From: Hyphomicrobiaceae bacterium
GTDB taxonomy: Bacteria > Pseudomonadota > Alphaproteobacteria > Rhizobiales > Hyphomicrobiaceae
Reading direction: 5' to 3'
NCBI GenBank assembly: GCA_020442225.1
Contig: JAGRKR010000230.1
Location: 1-6,608 of the forward strand
Length of the DNA: 6,608 nt
Shown: piece after piece, positions 1-6,608 of the stretch
Numbering within the stretch: the stretch's first letter is position 1
Layout: each line of letters opens with the position of its first letter
The notes under the pieces: generated by a model
Databases searched by the model: none
Told to the model about the DNA's origin: nothing
The model's input: only the letters and a program-made list of their open reading frames with translations
Made by a program: the position numbers and the translations under genes

Positions 1-84
1 CCGAGGCAGTAAAGCTCAAGGCACCCCAGCCCCGCCAAACTGTCAAGCATCTCGTGTGCGTTTCCTCGCTTTGAAAGAAAAGTG

Positions 85-114
85 ATGAACTCGGGCTCGA
101 AGACCGAATATACT
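85..114 (+). promoter_or_regulatory. Possible sigma70-type promoter of the efflux operon
   Basis: TATACT at 109-114 matches the -10 consensus TATAAT at five of six positions. The hexamer ATGAAC at 85-90, 18 nt upstream, matches TTGACA at only three positions, so the -35 is weak. Transcription would start near 121, leaving a leader of about 100 nt before the adaptor gene. The -10 lies inside the 102-119 inverted repeat, consistent with repression by a DNA-bound regulator. Confidence 0.35.
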
Positions 115-119
115 CGGTC
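102..119. promoter_or_regulatory. Palindromic operator candidate (GACCGA-N6-TCGGTC)
   Basis: The arms GACCGA (102-107) and TCGGTC (114-119) are perfect reverse complements separated by ATATAC, giving an 18-bp site of the size bound by dimeric repressors such as TetR- or MarR-family proteins. It lies 105 bp before the adaptor start codon and covers the best -10 candidates on both strands. A bound dimer there would block transcription of the pump operon and perhaps of a divergent gene. The inverted repeat is seen directly; its use as an operator and the regulator family are inference. Confidence 0.45.
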
Positions 120-211
120 CGGCTATCGCTCTAACATGAGAAGGCCCGGCGCGCGGCGACTTACCGGTTATCGGCTCGATCAGCGCCGCCAGTGCTCATC
201 ACAAACGACCC

Positions 212-220
212 GAGGTGATC
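212..220 (+). promoter_or_regulatory. Extended Shine-Dalgarno site of the adaptor gene
   Basis: GAGGTGATC is a nine-base match to the complement of the usual 3' end of bacterial 16S rRNA (extended consensus TAAGGAGGTGATC). It ends 4 nt before the ATG at 225, with the GAGG core 9 nt from the start codon. It settles 225 as the start of the adaptor and suggests efficient initiation. Confidence 0.75.
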
Positions 221-224
221 GTCC

Positions 225-1451
225 ATGGCGCAACGCGGCATCGTCGGTCTTGGTGTGCTCGCGGTTCTGGCCGCCGGCGTGTACTTTGCGCGCGACACCG
301 GACCAGTGCGAGGTACGCTCGACAAGCTCGGCGCGATCGTCTCCGACAAGCCCGCCCCCAAGAAGCGACGCGCCGTGCCACCCGCGCCCGTGCTGACCAC
401 CACGGCGGGCACGCGCACCATTCCCGTGCGCCTCGAGGCCATCGGCACGGTACAGTCGCCCTCGACCGTCTCGATCAAGGCCCGCGTCGACGGACAGCTC
501 GTCGAGGCCCTCGTCAAGGAAGGCCAGATCGTCAAGAAGGGTGACCTGCTCTTCAGGATCGACCCGCGCCCTTTTCGCGCTCAGTTGAGCCAGGCCGAGG
601 CCGCGCTCGCGCGTGACCAGGCCACGCTGGCCAAGGCGCGGGCCGATCTCGATCGCTACAAGACACTGTCGAGCAAGGGCTACTCCTCGCAGCAGAAGTA
701 CGAGGAATCGGTCGCGCTGACACGCTCGCTCGCGGCGACGATCCGTGCCGGGCAGGCCGCCGTCGAGTTTGCGCGCCTGCAGCTCGAGTACACGACGCTG
801 CGCTCGCCGATCAACGGCCGCACCGGCAGCATCCTCGTGACACCCGGCAACATGATCAAGGCCAACGACACCCAGGCGCTGCTGATCATCACCGAGACCC
901 AGCCGATCCACGTCGCCTTCTCGATCCCCGAGCACAAGCTCGCCGAGGTCAAGCGCCGGGCCGCTGCCGGTCGGCTCAAGGTGTCCGTGGCAATCCCCGA
1001 GGACACCGGTCCCCCGATCATCGGCGAGTTGTTCTTCATCAACAACATGGTCGACGTCAGCACCGGCACCATCCAGCTCAAGGCTCTCTTCGCCAATGCC
1101 GACGATCGGCTGACGCCCGGCCAGTTCGTGCGTGCGACCATGCAGCTCTCCGACATCAAGGACGCCGTGGTCGTCCCCTCGGCGACGGTCCAGAGCGGGC
1201 GCAACGGCCTCTATGTCTATGTCGTGAAACCGGATCTCACGGTCGAGGTCCGGCCGGTCGAGACCGGCCCGAGCCTCGACGACGTCACCGCCATCCTGTC
1301 CGGGCTGAAGGTCGGTGAGCGCGTCGTCACGGATGGGCAGTTGCGGCTCTTCCCAGGCGCCAAGGTCGCCCCCAAGGACCGCAAGGGTCCGGGCGGACCG
1401 GCAGATGCCAAGAAGGGCGACAGCAAGAAGAAGCGGGCAGACCAGTCATGA
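225..1451 (+). CDS. RND efflux periplasmic adaptor subunit (membrane fusion protein, MdtA-like)
   Basis: This 408-residue protein is the periplasmic adaptor of a tripartite RND pump, bridging the inner-membrane transporter and an outer-membrane channel. Residues 5-21 form one hydrophobic segment with no lipobox cysteine, so it is probably anchored by an N-terminal helix. The first lipoyl half-motif lies near 82-113 (ARVDGQLVEALVKEGQIVKK, then GDLLFRIDP). An alpha-helical hairpin rich in Ala, Gln and Arg spans about 115-187, the second lipoyl half is near 190-210 (LRSPINGRTGSILVTPGN), and beta-barrel and membrane-proximal domains follow to about 380. The VDGQL, IDP and TPGQFV segments resemble E. 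coli MdtA. The last 28 residues are rich in Lys, Gly and Asp and look disordered. The stop codon overlaps the pump start (ATGA), so the two genes are translationally coupled. The substrate cannot be read from the sequence. Confidence 0.95.
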   Translation: MAQRGIVGLGVLAVLAAGVYFARDTGPVRGTLDKLGAIVSDKPAPKKRRAVPPAPVLTTTAGTRTIPVRLEAIGTVQSPSTVSIKARVDGQLVEALVKEGQIVKKGDLLFRIDPRPFRAQLSQAEAALARDQATLAKARADLDRYKTLSSKGYSSQQKYEESVALTRSLAATIRAGQAAVEFARLQLEYTTLRSPINGRTGSILVTPGNMIKANDTQALLIITETQPIHVAFSIPEHKLAEVKRRAAAGRLKVSVAIPEDTGPPIIGELFFINNMVDVSTGTIQLKALFANADDRLTPGQFVRATMQLSDIKDAVVVPSATVQSGRNGLYVYVVKPDLTVEVRPVETGPSLDDVTAILSGLKVGERVVTDGQLRLFPGAKVAPKDRKGPGGPADAKKGDSKKKRADQS

Positions 1452-4400
1452 GCCTCCCCGAGCTTTGCATCCGACGCCCCGTGATGACGACGCTGCTGAT
1501 GGCGGCGCTCGTCCTGTTCGGCATCGTCGCCTACCGCTCGCTGCCGGTCGCCGAGCTGCCGAATGTGGACTTCCCGACCATCGAGGTGACGGCGCGCCTC
1601 GCCGGCGCCAATCCCGAGACCATGGGCTCGGCCGTGGCCACCCCCCTCGAGAGCGCGTTCTCGCGCATCGCGGGCGTGAAGGCCATGACGGCGCTGTGCG
1701 CTGAAGGCTCGTGCCGCATCACGCTCGAGTTCGAGCTCGACCGCAACATCGACGCCGCCGCGCTCGACGTGCAGTCGGCGATCTCGACCGCCATGCGGCA
1801 ACTGCCGCAGGACATGACCGACCCGCCGTCCTTCCGCAAGATCAACCCGGCGGACTTCGCCATCTTCTACATCGGCCTCAGCTCGGCGACGCTCAAGACG
1901 TCGGCCATCAACGACTATGCCGAGACCATGCTCGCGCAGCGGCTTTCGACGATCAGCGGCGTGGCGCAGGTGCAGATCTGGGGCCAGCAGAAATACGCGG
2001 TGCGCATCCAGATCAATCCGGACGCGCTGGCGACGCGTGGTATCGGCATCGAGGAGGTCGAGCGCGCCATCCGCGCCGCCAACAGCTACCGGCCCACCGG
2101 CTCGCTGACAGGCAAGCGACAGGTTCTCGCCGTCAAGACCACCGGGCGCATGAGCGACGCGGCCGCTTTCAACAACCTCATCGTGGCCTACCGCAACGGC
2201 GCGCCCGTGCGGCTCCGCGAAGTCGGCAAGGCCATCGACAGCGTCGAGTTCGACAAGGTCGGCTCTTGGTTCGGCACGCGACAGGGCATCATGCTGGCGA
2301 TCTACCGTCAGCCCGGCTCCAACACCGTGCAGATCGTCGACGAGATCAACAAGGTGCTGCCGGCCTTCCGCCAGCAGCTGCCGGCCTCCATCAACCTCGA
2401 TGTCATGTACGATCGCGCGCGCACGATCCGCGAATCCATCGCCGAGGTGGAGTTCACGCTGCTGCTCTCCGCCGCGCTCGTCGTGATGGTGATCTTCCTC
2501 TTCCTGCGCTCGTTCTCGGCAACCCTCATCGCGAGCCTCGCGCTGCCGATCTCGGTGATCGGCACCTTCTCGGTCATGTATCTGCTGGGCTTCAGCCTGA
2601 ACAACCTGTCGCTGATGGCCCTCACACTGTCGGTGGGCTTCGTCGTCGACGACGCCATCGTCATGCTCGAGAACATCGTGCGCCACAAGGAGAAGGGGCT
2701 GTCCACCTGGGATGCGGCGCTGGTCGGCTCCAGGGAGATCGGCTTCACCATTCTCTCGATGACGGCATCACTCGTCGCCGTGTTCATCCCGATCATCTTC
2801 ATGAGCGGCATGATCGGACGCCTGCTCAACGAGTTCGCGATCACGATCTCCGTGGCGATCGTCGTCTCGGGCATCGTCTCGCTGACGCTGACGCCGATGC
2901 TCTGCTCGCGCTACATCCAGGCCCACGACAAGGGCCAGCACGGCCTGCTCTACCGCTGGAGCGAGAAGGTCTTCGACGGTATGCTGGCGTTCTACGACGT
3001 CACACTCAGGTGGTGCCTGCGGCACAAGCTGGTCGTCTTCCTGACCTTCCTGCTGACGCTCTTCGCAACGTGGCATCTCTACAAGATCTCGCAGAAAGAC
3101 TTCCTGCCGGCCGAGGATACCGGTCGGCTCATCGCCTTCACGCAAGGGCCGGACGACGCCTCCTACGACACAATGGTGCGCTATCAGGCACAGGTCGCGC
3201 GCCTCGCCGCCGCCAATCCCAACGTCGAGGCGATCATGTCGCGCGTCGGCGCCGCCGGCAGCCGCATCACCGGCAACTCCGGCCTGATCTTCTTCCGCAT
3301 GAAGCCGCCGACGAAACGCCCGGAGCCCGACATCGGCAAGATCGTGCGTGACCTCAGGCGCACGCTCAACACCGTGCCCGGCATCAAGGTCTTCGTGCAG
3401 AACCCGCCCGCGATCCGCGTCGGCGGGCGCCTCGCCAATGCCGAGTATCAGTACACCCTGCAGGATCTAGATCTCGACCTGCTCTACAAATGGGCGCTGA
3501 TCCTCGCCGACGAGATCGGAAAGCTGCCGGGGTTCCAGGATGTCACCACCGACCTCGCCATCACCAGCCCGACGCTCAACATCAAGATCGATCGCGACAA
3601 GGCGGGCCAGCTCGGCATCACCGCCGACCAGATCGAGAACGTGCTCGGCTCCGCCTTCGGCTCCAGGCGCGTCTCGACGATCTACACCTCGGCCGCCCAG
3701 TATGCAGTCATCCTCGAGGTCGAGCCGGCCTACCAGCGCTCGGCGAGCGCACTCGCCAAGCTGTTCATCCAGTCGAAGGATGGCAAGCTCGTCCCGCTCG
3801 ATACGCTCGTGACCATCGACCGCACCATCTCGCCGCTGACCATCAGCCACCAGGGTCAGCTGCCAGCCGTGACGATCTCCTTCAATCTGGCGCTCGGCAC
3901 CTCGCTCGGCACGGCGATCGACCGCATCCACGCGCTCGAGCGCAGCCTGCAGATGCCGGCCACCATCGCCACGAAGTTCGGCGGCACCGCCCAGGTGTTC
4001 CAGGAATCGCTCGCGAACATGGGCATGCTGCTCCTGCTCGCCATTCTCGTGGTCTACATCGTGCTCGGCGTGCTCTACGAGAGCTTCATCCACCCGCTGA
4101 CCATCCTGTCCGGCTTGCCGGCCGCGGGCGTCGGCGCCTTGCTGGCGCTGCTCTACTTCGGCATGCCACTCAGCCTCTACGCCTTCGTCGGCATCATCAT
4201 GCTGGTCGGCATCGTCAAGAAGAACGCCATCATGATGATCGACTTCGCTCTCGTGGCGGAGCGCGAGCAGAACATGAGCCCGGAGGAGGCGATCTATCAG
4301 GCCTGCCTCGTGCGCTTCCGGCCCATCATGATGACGACGATGGCGGCGCTCGTCGGCAGCATCCCCATCGCCATCGGCCACGGCCAGGGCGGCGAGGCCC

Positions 4401-4567
4401 GCGCGCCGCTCGGCATCTGCGTCGTGGGCGGCCTGCTGCTGTCGCAGATCATCACGCTTTATCTGACGCCGGTGATCTACATCTACCTCGATCGGTTGCA
4501 GAAGCTTCGCCTCGGGCGCAAGGCGAAGGACGCGCCCGCGCCGACGACCGTCCAACCGGCGGAATAG
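1448..4567 (+). CDS. RND multidrug efflux permease (HAE1 family, MdtB/MdtC-like)
   Basis: This 1039-residue protein is the proton-driven inner-membrane pump of the tripartite system, of normal family length. It has one helix near 11-30, a periplasmic porter domain (about 40-330), helices 2-7 (about 336-545), a second periplasmic domain (about 550-855) and helices 8-12 (about 857-1013). The proton-relay residues are present: Asp401-Asp402 in TM4 (GFVVDDAIVMLENI), Lys925 in TM10 (GIVKKNAIMMIDFAL), and Arg956 and Thr963 in TM11 (RFRPIMMTT). They correspond to AcrB D407/D408, K940, R971 and T978, so the pump should be active. The GFSLNNLSLMALT stretch and KKNAIMMIDFAL are typical of the MdtB/MdtC branch rather than AcrB. 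MdtB and MdtC work as a mixed trimer in E. coli; only one such gene is here, so a homotrimer is likely. No strong ribosome site precedes it, and the ATGA overlap with the adaptor implies coupling. Cys84 and Cys89 in the porter domain look unusual. Confidence 0.96.
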   Translation: MSLPELCIRRPVMTTLLMAALVLFGIVAYRSLPVAELPNVDFPTIEVTARLAGANPETMGSAVATPLESAFSRIAGVKAMTALCAEGSCRITLEFELDRNIDAAALDVQSAISTAMRQLPQDMTDPPSFRKINPADFAIFYIGLSSATLKTSAINDYAETMLAQRLSTISGVAQVQIWGQQKYAVRIQINPDALATRGIGIEEVERAIRAANSYRPTGSLTGKRQVLAVKTTGRMSDAAAFNNLIVAYRNGAPVRLREVGKAIDSVEFDKVGSWFGTRQGIMLAIYRQPGSNTVQIVDEINKVLPAFRQQLPASINLDVMYDRARTIRESIAEVEFTLLLSAALVVMVIFLFLRSFSATLIASLALPISVIGTFSVMYLLGFSLNNLSLMALTLSVGFVVDDAIVMLENIVRHKEKGLSTWDAALVGSREIGFTILSMTASLVAVFIPIIFMSGMIGRLLNEFAITISVAIVVSGIVSLTLTPMLCSRYIQAHDKGQHGLLYRWSEKVFDGMLAFYDVTLRWCLRHKLVVFLTFLLTLFATWHLYKISQKDFLPAEDTGRLIAFTQGPDDASYDTMVRYQAQVARLAAANPNVEAIMSRVGAAGSRITGNSGLIFFRMKPPTKRPEPDIGKIVRDLRRTLNTVPGIKVFVQNPPAIRVGGRLANAEYQYTLQDLDLDLLYKWALILADEIGKLPGFQDVTTDLAITSPTLNIKIDRDKAGQLGITADQIENVLGSAFGSRRVSTIYTSAAQYAVILEVEPAYQRSASALAKLFIQSKDGKLVPLDTLVTIDRTISPLTISHQGQLPAVTISFNLALGTSLGTAIDRIHALERSLQMPATIATKFGGTAQVFQESLANMGMLLLLAILVVYIVLGVLYESFIHPLTILSGLPAAGVGALLALLYFGMPLSLYAFVGIIMLVGIVKKNAIMMIDFALVAEREQNMSPEEAIYQACLVRFRPIMMTTMAALVGSIPIAIGHGQGGEARAPLGICVVGGLLLSQIITLYLTPVIYIYLDRLQKLRLGRKAKDAPAPTTVQPAE

Positions 4568-4588
4568 CAGGCCGCGTCTGCAAGGGCC

Positions 4589-4606
4589 GGGCGGGCTGCG
4601 CCGCCC
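4589..4606. terminator. Weak GC hairpin in the convergent gap
   Basis: The 42 bp between the two convergent stop codons contain GGGCGG (4589-4594) and CCGCCC (4601-4606), a six-base-pair stem with a six-base loop. An alternative pairing uses GCGGG (4591-4595) and CCCGC (4605-4609). Neither strand has a following run of T, so it is not a classic intrinsic terminator. It may pause polymerase or serve both operons, or may only reflect high GC content. Confidence 0.25.
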
Positions 4607-4609
4607 CGC

Positions 4610-5536
4610 TCAGTGATTGAGCCGCCGGCCGCGGCGCGCCTCGCGGATCAGCGTGTAGAGTGCGGCGGACACGACGAGGCTCGCGCCGGCCCAGGTCTGC
4701 CATCCCGGAAGCTGGTCGAAGAGAACGAGGCCGATCAGCGTCGCCCAGAGCAACCGCGAGAAGTCTAGGCTCGACACGACCGTCGCCTCGCCTGCCTTGT
4801 AGGCGTTGATGTTGCACATCTGACCGCCGACCGACACCACGCCGATGCCGACGACCAGCGCCAGCTCATAAAGGGTCGGCGTCACCCATTGCCAGAGCGC
4901 GAACGGCAGGATCACCACACCGACGAACACGGCCTGATAGGTCAGGATGGTGATCGAGCGCTCCGTGCGAGTGAGAACGCGGATCGAAATCATGACGAGG
5001 CTCGCAGCGGCGGCGCCGATCAGCGCCAGCAGGCCGTAGATGTTGAGGCCGCCGCCCGTCGGCTTCAGCATGACGAGGACGCCGATGAAACCGACGATCG
5101 TCGCCATCCAGCGCCGGATGCCGACCGTCTCGCCCAGGAAGATGATCGCAAAGATCGTAATGAAGAACGCCTTGGCGAAGCTGATGGCCGTCGCATCGGC
5201 GAGCGGGATGTGCACGACCGCCGTGAAGCCGCAGTACATCGCCGTCAGGGCGCACAGCACGCGCCCGGCATGCAGCCACGGCCGATGCGTGATCATGTTC
5301 TCGGGAAAATGCGCGATGATGACCGGCAGCACCGTCACGAACATGACCATCTGGCGCAGCAGCAGCACCTGCGACACCGGCAGATGGCGGCCCACCAGCT
5401 TGATCAACGCCAGCATCACCGAGAAGAACAGCGCCGCGGCCAGCATCCACACGGCGCCGCGCACGTTGCCGGGCAGCCAGCGCCAGCGCGCCGCAAACCC
5501 GTGGCTTCGCCGCCGCTCCGGCGCGATCTCCGGCAT
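4610..5536 (-). CDS. EamA/DMT superfamily permease
   Basis: This 308-residue integral membrane protein belongs to the drug/metabolite transporter superfamily. It has two EamA repeats, about 25-158 and 168-296, and roughly ten helices, the usual size. The repeats carry matching ends: PLADATAISFAKAFFITIFA then LGETVG in the first, GEATVVSSLDFSRLLWATLI then FDQLPG in the second. Family members move amino acids, nucleosides, S-adenosylmethionine or drugs, and the substrate cannot be assigned from sequence. The start at 5536 was chosen because GAGGTG (5550-5545 on this strand) lies 8 nt upstream and because the N-terminus there is a short basic tail leading into the first helix. The gene begins 2 nt after the racemase stop (TGA-GC-ATG), so the two are probably translated together. 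That context hints at export or uptake of an amino acid related to the racemase product, which is inference. Confidence 0.9.
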   Translation of the reverse strand: MPEIAPERRRSHGFAARWRWLPGNVRGAVWMLAAALFFSVMLALIKLVGRHLPVSQVLLLRQMVMFVTVLPVIIAHFPENMITHRPWLHAGRVLCALTAMYCGFTAVVHIPLADATAISFAKAFFITIFAIIFLGETVGIRRWMATIVGFIGVLVMLKPTGGGLNIYGLLALIGAAAASLVMISIRVLTRTERSITILTYQAVFVGVVILPFALWQWVTPTLYELALVVGIGVVSVGGQMCNINAYKAGEATVVSSLDFSRLLWATLIGLVLFDQLPGWQTWAGASLVVSAALYTLIREARRGRRLNH

Positions 5537-5538
5537 GC

Positions 5539-6375
5539 TCAGCCCACCTCGCCGGCCGCCTGACCGGGGGTGTGCGTGGATACCGACTGGCCGAGATCGA
5601 CCACGTGCCCTGCCGGCTCGCCCTGTGCCCGCACAGGAGCCCGAACGCAGGCCTCCGCCAGCGCCGCCGTGGCATCGATGACCCGCAGCGCCGGCCGCGC
5701 CGACTCGTGGGACATCACGACCGGGATTTCCGTGCACCCCAGCACCACCGCCTCCGCGCCTCTCGCCTTGAGCGCCACGATCGCCCGCTCGAGCAGCGGC
5801 ACGCCATCCTTGACGATGCCCCGCTTGACCATGGCGATGGCCGGCTTGACGAGGTCGCGCATCTCGTCCTCGGTCGGCAGCACCGTGGCCATGCCGCGCC
5901 GCGCGAGACGCTCCTGGTAGAACCCGAGCTCCTGCGTCGCCGTCGTCGCCATCAAGGCCACGCACTTGACGCCATCGGGCACCGTCGCCACCGCCGCATC
6001 GGCGATATGAATGATCGGCGCGTCGACACGGGCGACCATCTCGCCGTACCAGGCATGCGCCGTGTTGCAGGCGACCGCGATGACGTCGACGCCGAGGCGG
6101 TCCAGCGCCTCCAGAGCCACGATCATCGCCGGCAGCGGCGAGGGCGCGGCGGCATCGGCGAGTGCATCGACGCGCGGCGGAATCTGCGGCACCGACCAGA
6201 GCACGAACGGCACCTGCTCCTGATCGCGGCTGGCGCCGCATACCCGCGCGCCCGCCTCGACGAGCTTGGCGGCGAAATCCACCCCGGCCAGCGGCCCCAT
6301 CCCTCCGAGGATGCCGACGAACGGCGGGCGCCGGCCCGTCCCGATGTGGCCGATGACAGTGCTGACGTCAGACAT
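5539..6375 (-). CDS. Aspartate/glutamate racemase family protein
   Basis: This 278-residue cytoplasmic enzyme belongs to the cofactor-independent Asp/Glu racemase family, which inverts the alpha carbon using two cysteines as acid and base. Both are present in their usual motifs: Cys103 in VACNTAHAW and Cys214 in VLGCTEIPVV. The N-terminal GILGGMGPLAG (21-31) is the substrate-phosphate-like loop signature of the aspartate racemase branch and differs from the MurI glutamate racemase pattern. Aspartate racemase is therefore the best guess, although relatives act on glutamate and other amino acids. The start at 6375 is preceded by GAGGA (6389-6385 on this strand) with 9 nt spacing. A longer frame starting at 6507 would overlap the ABC gene by 140 nt with no conserved sequence. 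About 34 residues after residue 244 (Gly, Ala and Pro rich) extend past the expected domain end. The start codon overlaps the ABC gene end by 8 bp. Confidence 0.88.
   Translation of the reverse strand: MSDVSTVIGHIGTGRRPPFVGILGGMGPLAGVDFAAKLVEAGARVCGASRDQEQVPFVLWSVPQIPPRVDALADAAAPSPLPAMIVALEALDRLGVDVIAVACNTAHAWYGEMVARVDAPIIHIADAAVATVPDGVKCVALMATTATQELGFYQERLARRGMATVLPTEDEMRDLVKPAIAMVKRGIVKDGVPLLERAIVALKARGAEAVVLGCTEIPVVMSHESARPALRVIDATAALAEACVRAPVRAQGEPAGHVVDLGQSVSTHTPGQAAGEVG
5545..5550 (-). promoter_or_regulatory. Shine-Dalgarno site of the DMT permease gene
   Basis: GAGGTG, read on the minus strand, lies inside the last codons of the racemase gene and 8 nt before the permease ATG. It decides the permease start at 5536 and supports independent re-initiation as well as coupling across the TGA-GC-ATG junction. 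Confidence 0.65.
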
Positions 6376-6608
6376 GATGCAGGATCCTCGAAAGGAACTG
6401 GCGGGCACGCGCGCTCTGGGCGTCGGAGAAGAACGCCTCCGTCGGAGCGTCCGCCTCGATTCGCCCCTCGTCCATGAATACCACCCGATGGGCGACCTTG
6501 CGTGCAAAACCCATCTCGTGCGTGACCACGACCATCGTCATGCCCTCGGCGGCGAGCTCCACCATGACCTCCAGCACCTCGGCAATCATCTCCGGATCGA
6601 GCGCCGAG
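6368..6608 (-). CDS. Polar amino acid ABC transporter ATP-binding protein (C-terminal part, cut by window edge)
   Basis: The frame is open past the right edge, so only about 79 C-terminal residues of a protein normally near 240-260 are visible. They begin with SALDPE, the D-loop that follows the Walker B motif. MVVVTHEMGFARKVAHRVVF carries the switch (H-loop) histidine. The end, FFSDAQSARARQFLSRIL, is typical of GlnQ/HisP/ArtP-type ATPases of polar amino acid importers. The protein would energise import with a permease and periplasmic binding protein encoded upstream, outside the window. An internal ATG at 6589 is not the true start, because conserved D-loop residues precede it. The TGA stop overlaps the racemase start by 8 bp, placing both in one operon and suggesting that the imported amino acid, or a related one, is the racemase substrate. 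Confidence 0.93.
   Translation of the reverse strand, partial: SALDPEMIAEVLEVMVELAAEGMTMVVVTHEMGFARKVAHRVVFMDEGRIEADAPTEAFFSDAQSARARQFLSRILHHV

Larger units (their letters stand above)
1..211. other. Upstream control region with no confirmed gene
   Basis: I see no convincing complete gene here. The stretch from about 60 to 135 is richer in A and T than the rest of the window, as expected of a promoter region, and it contains the inverted repeat described separately. On the minus strand an ATG at 50-48 opens a frame that runs off the left edge (M L D S L A G L G C L E L Y C L), with a possible GAGGA ribosome site at 67-63, about 12 nt upstream. It could be the start of a divergent regulator gene, a common arrangement beside RND pumps, but 16 residues are too few to identify it. 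On the plus strand one frame is open from the left edge to a TGA at 83-85 and could equally be the tail of an upstream gene. Its residues match nothing I recognise. Confidence 0.5.

Noticed and set aside
71..76. TTGAAA as a -35 element for the efflux operon
   Set aside because: It is close to consensus, but no -10-like hexamer lies 16-18 nt downstream, and its distance to TATACT at 109 is 32 nt.
161..170. TTACCGGTTA as a second operator
   Set aside because: The perfect palindrome is only the six-base ACCGGT core, with one mismatched pair in the flanks. That is too short to separate from chance in GC-rich DNA.
1217..2686. 489-codon open frame on the minus strand, opposite the adaptor end and the pump
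   Set aside because: Its product is dominated by Asp, Arg, His and Glu with no domain pattern, the usual mirror of a GC-rich gene on the other strand. The plus-strand genes here have clear family motifs.
1711..3351. 546-codon plus-strand frame inside the pump gene
   Set aside because: Arg/His/Ala/Pro-rich product in a shifted frame of the pump, with no recognisable domain.
3467..4555. 362-codon open frame on the minus strand, opposite the pump
   Set aside because: Same low-complexity Asp/Arg/His/Glu composition, lying wholly inside the well-supported pump gene.
5537..6241. Upstream extension of the DMT permease frame, suggesting a 543-residue fusion
   Set aside because: The added residues are Arg/Gly/Ala-rich and run out of frame through the racemase gene. 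A good ribosome site and a normal N-terminus support the start at 5536.
5572..6477. 301-codon plus-strand frame opposite the racemase and ABC genes
   Set aside because: His/Arg/Asp-rich antisense shadow of two genes with clear catalytic and ATPase motifs.
6376..6507. Longer N-terminus for the racemase from a start at 6507
   Set aside because: It would overlap the conserved ABC ATPase end by 140 nt, has Arg/Ser-rich sequence unlike the family, and ignores the well-placed GAGGA before 6375.

Overview
The window is GC-rich, has strong G/C bias at third codon positions, and is densely packed with overlapping genes. Together with the protein types this suggests a Gram-negative proteobacterium, most likely an alphaproteobacterium of the Hyphomicrobiales (Rhizobiales) sort. 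That placement is an inference from composition and general protein character, not from a marker gene. No RNA gene, mobile element, CRISPR array or phage gene was seen.

Layout. Positions 1-224 are a non-coding, relatively AT-rich control region. It holds a perfect 6+6 bp inverted repeat overlapping a good -10 element, and possibly the first codons of a divergent gene leaving through the left edge. Positions 225-4567 (+) are a two-gene RND efflux operon: a periplasmic adaptor (MdtA-like) and an inner-membrane proton-driven pump (MdtB/MdtC-like), joined by an ATGA overlap. A 42-bp convergent gap follows. Positions 4610-6608 (-) carry the end of a second operon. In transcription order it holds the C-terminal third of a polar amino acid ABC transporter ATPase (cut by the right edge), an aspartate/glutamate racemase family protein, and a ten-helix EamA/DMT permease. 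The ATPase and racemase genes overlap by 8 bp, and 2 bp separate the racemase gene from the permease gene.

How the genes work together. The adaptor and pump should form a tripartite efflux system with an outer-membrane channel encoded elsewhere, because no TolC-like gene is present here. The minus-strand operon suggests uptake of an amino acid, interconversion of its D and L forms (or a related racemase-family reaction), and export or further transport by the DMT permease. The order and tight coupling are seen directly; the substrate is not known.

The families are well known and I see no strong case for a previously undescribed system. The points most worth a second look are the transporter-racemase-exporter coupling, the palindrome over the divergent promoter region, and a close cysteine pair in the pump's periplasmic domain.
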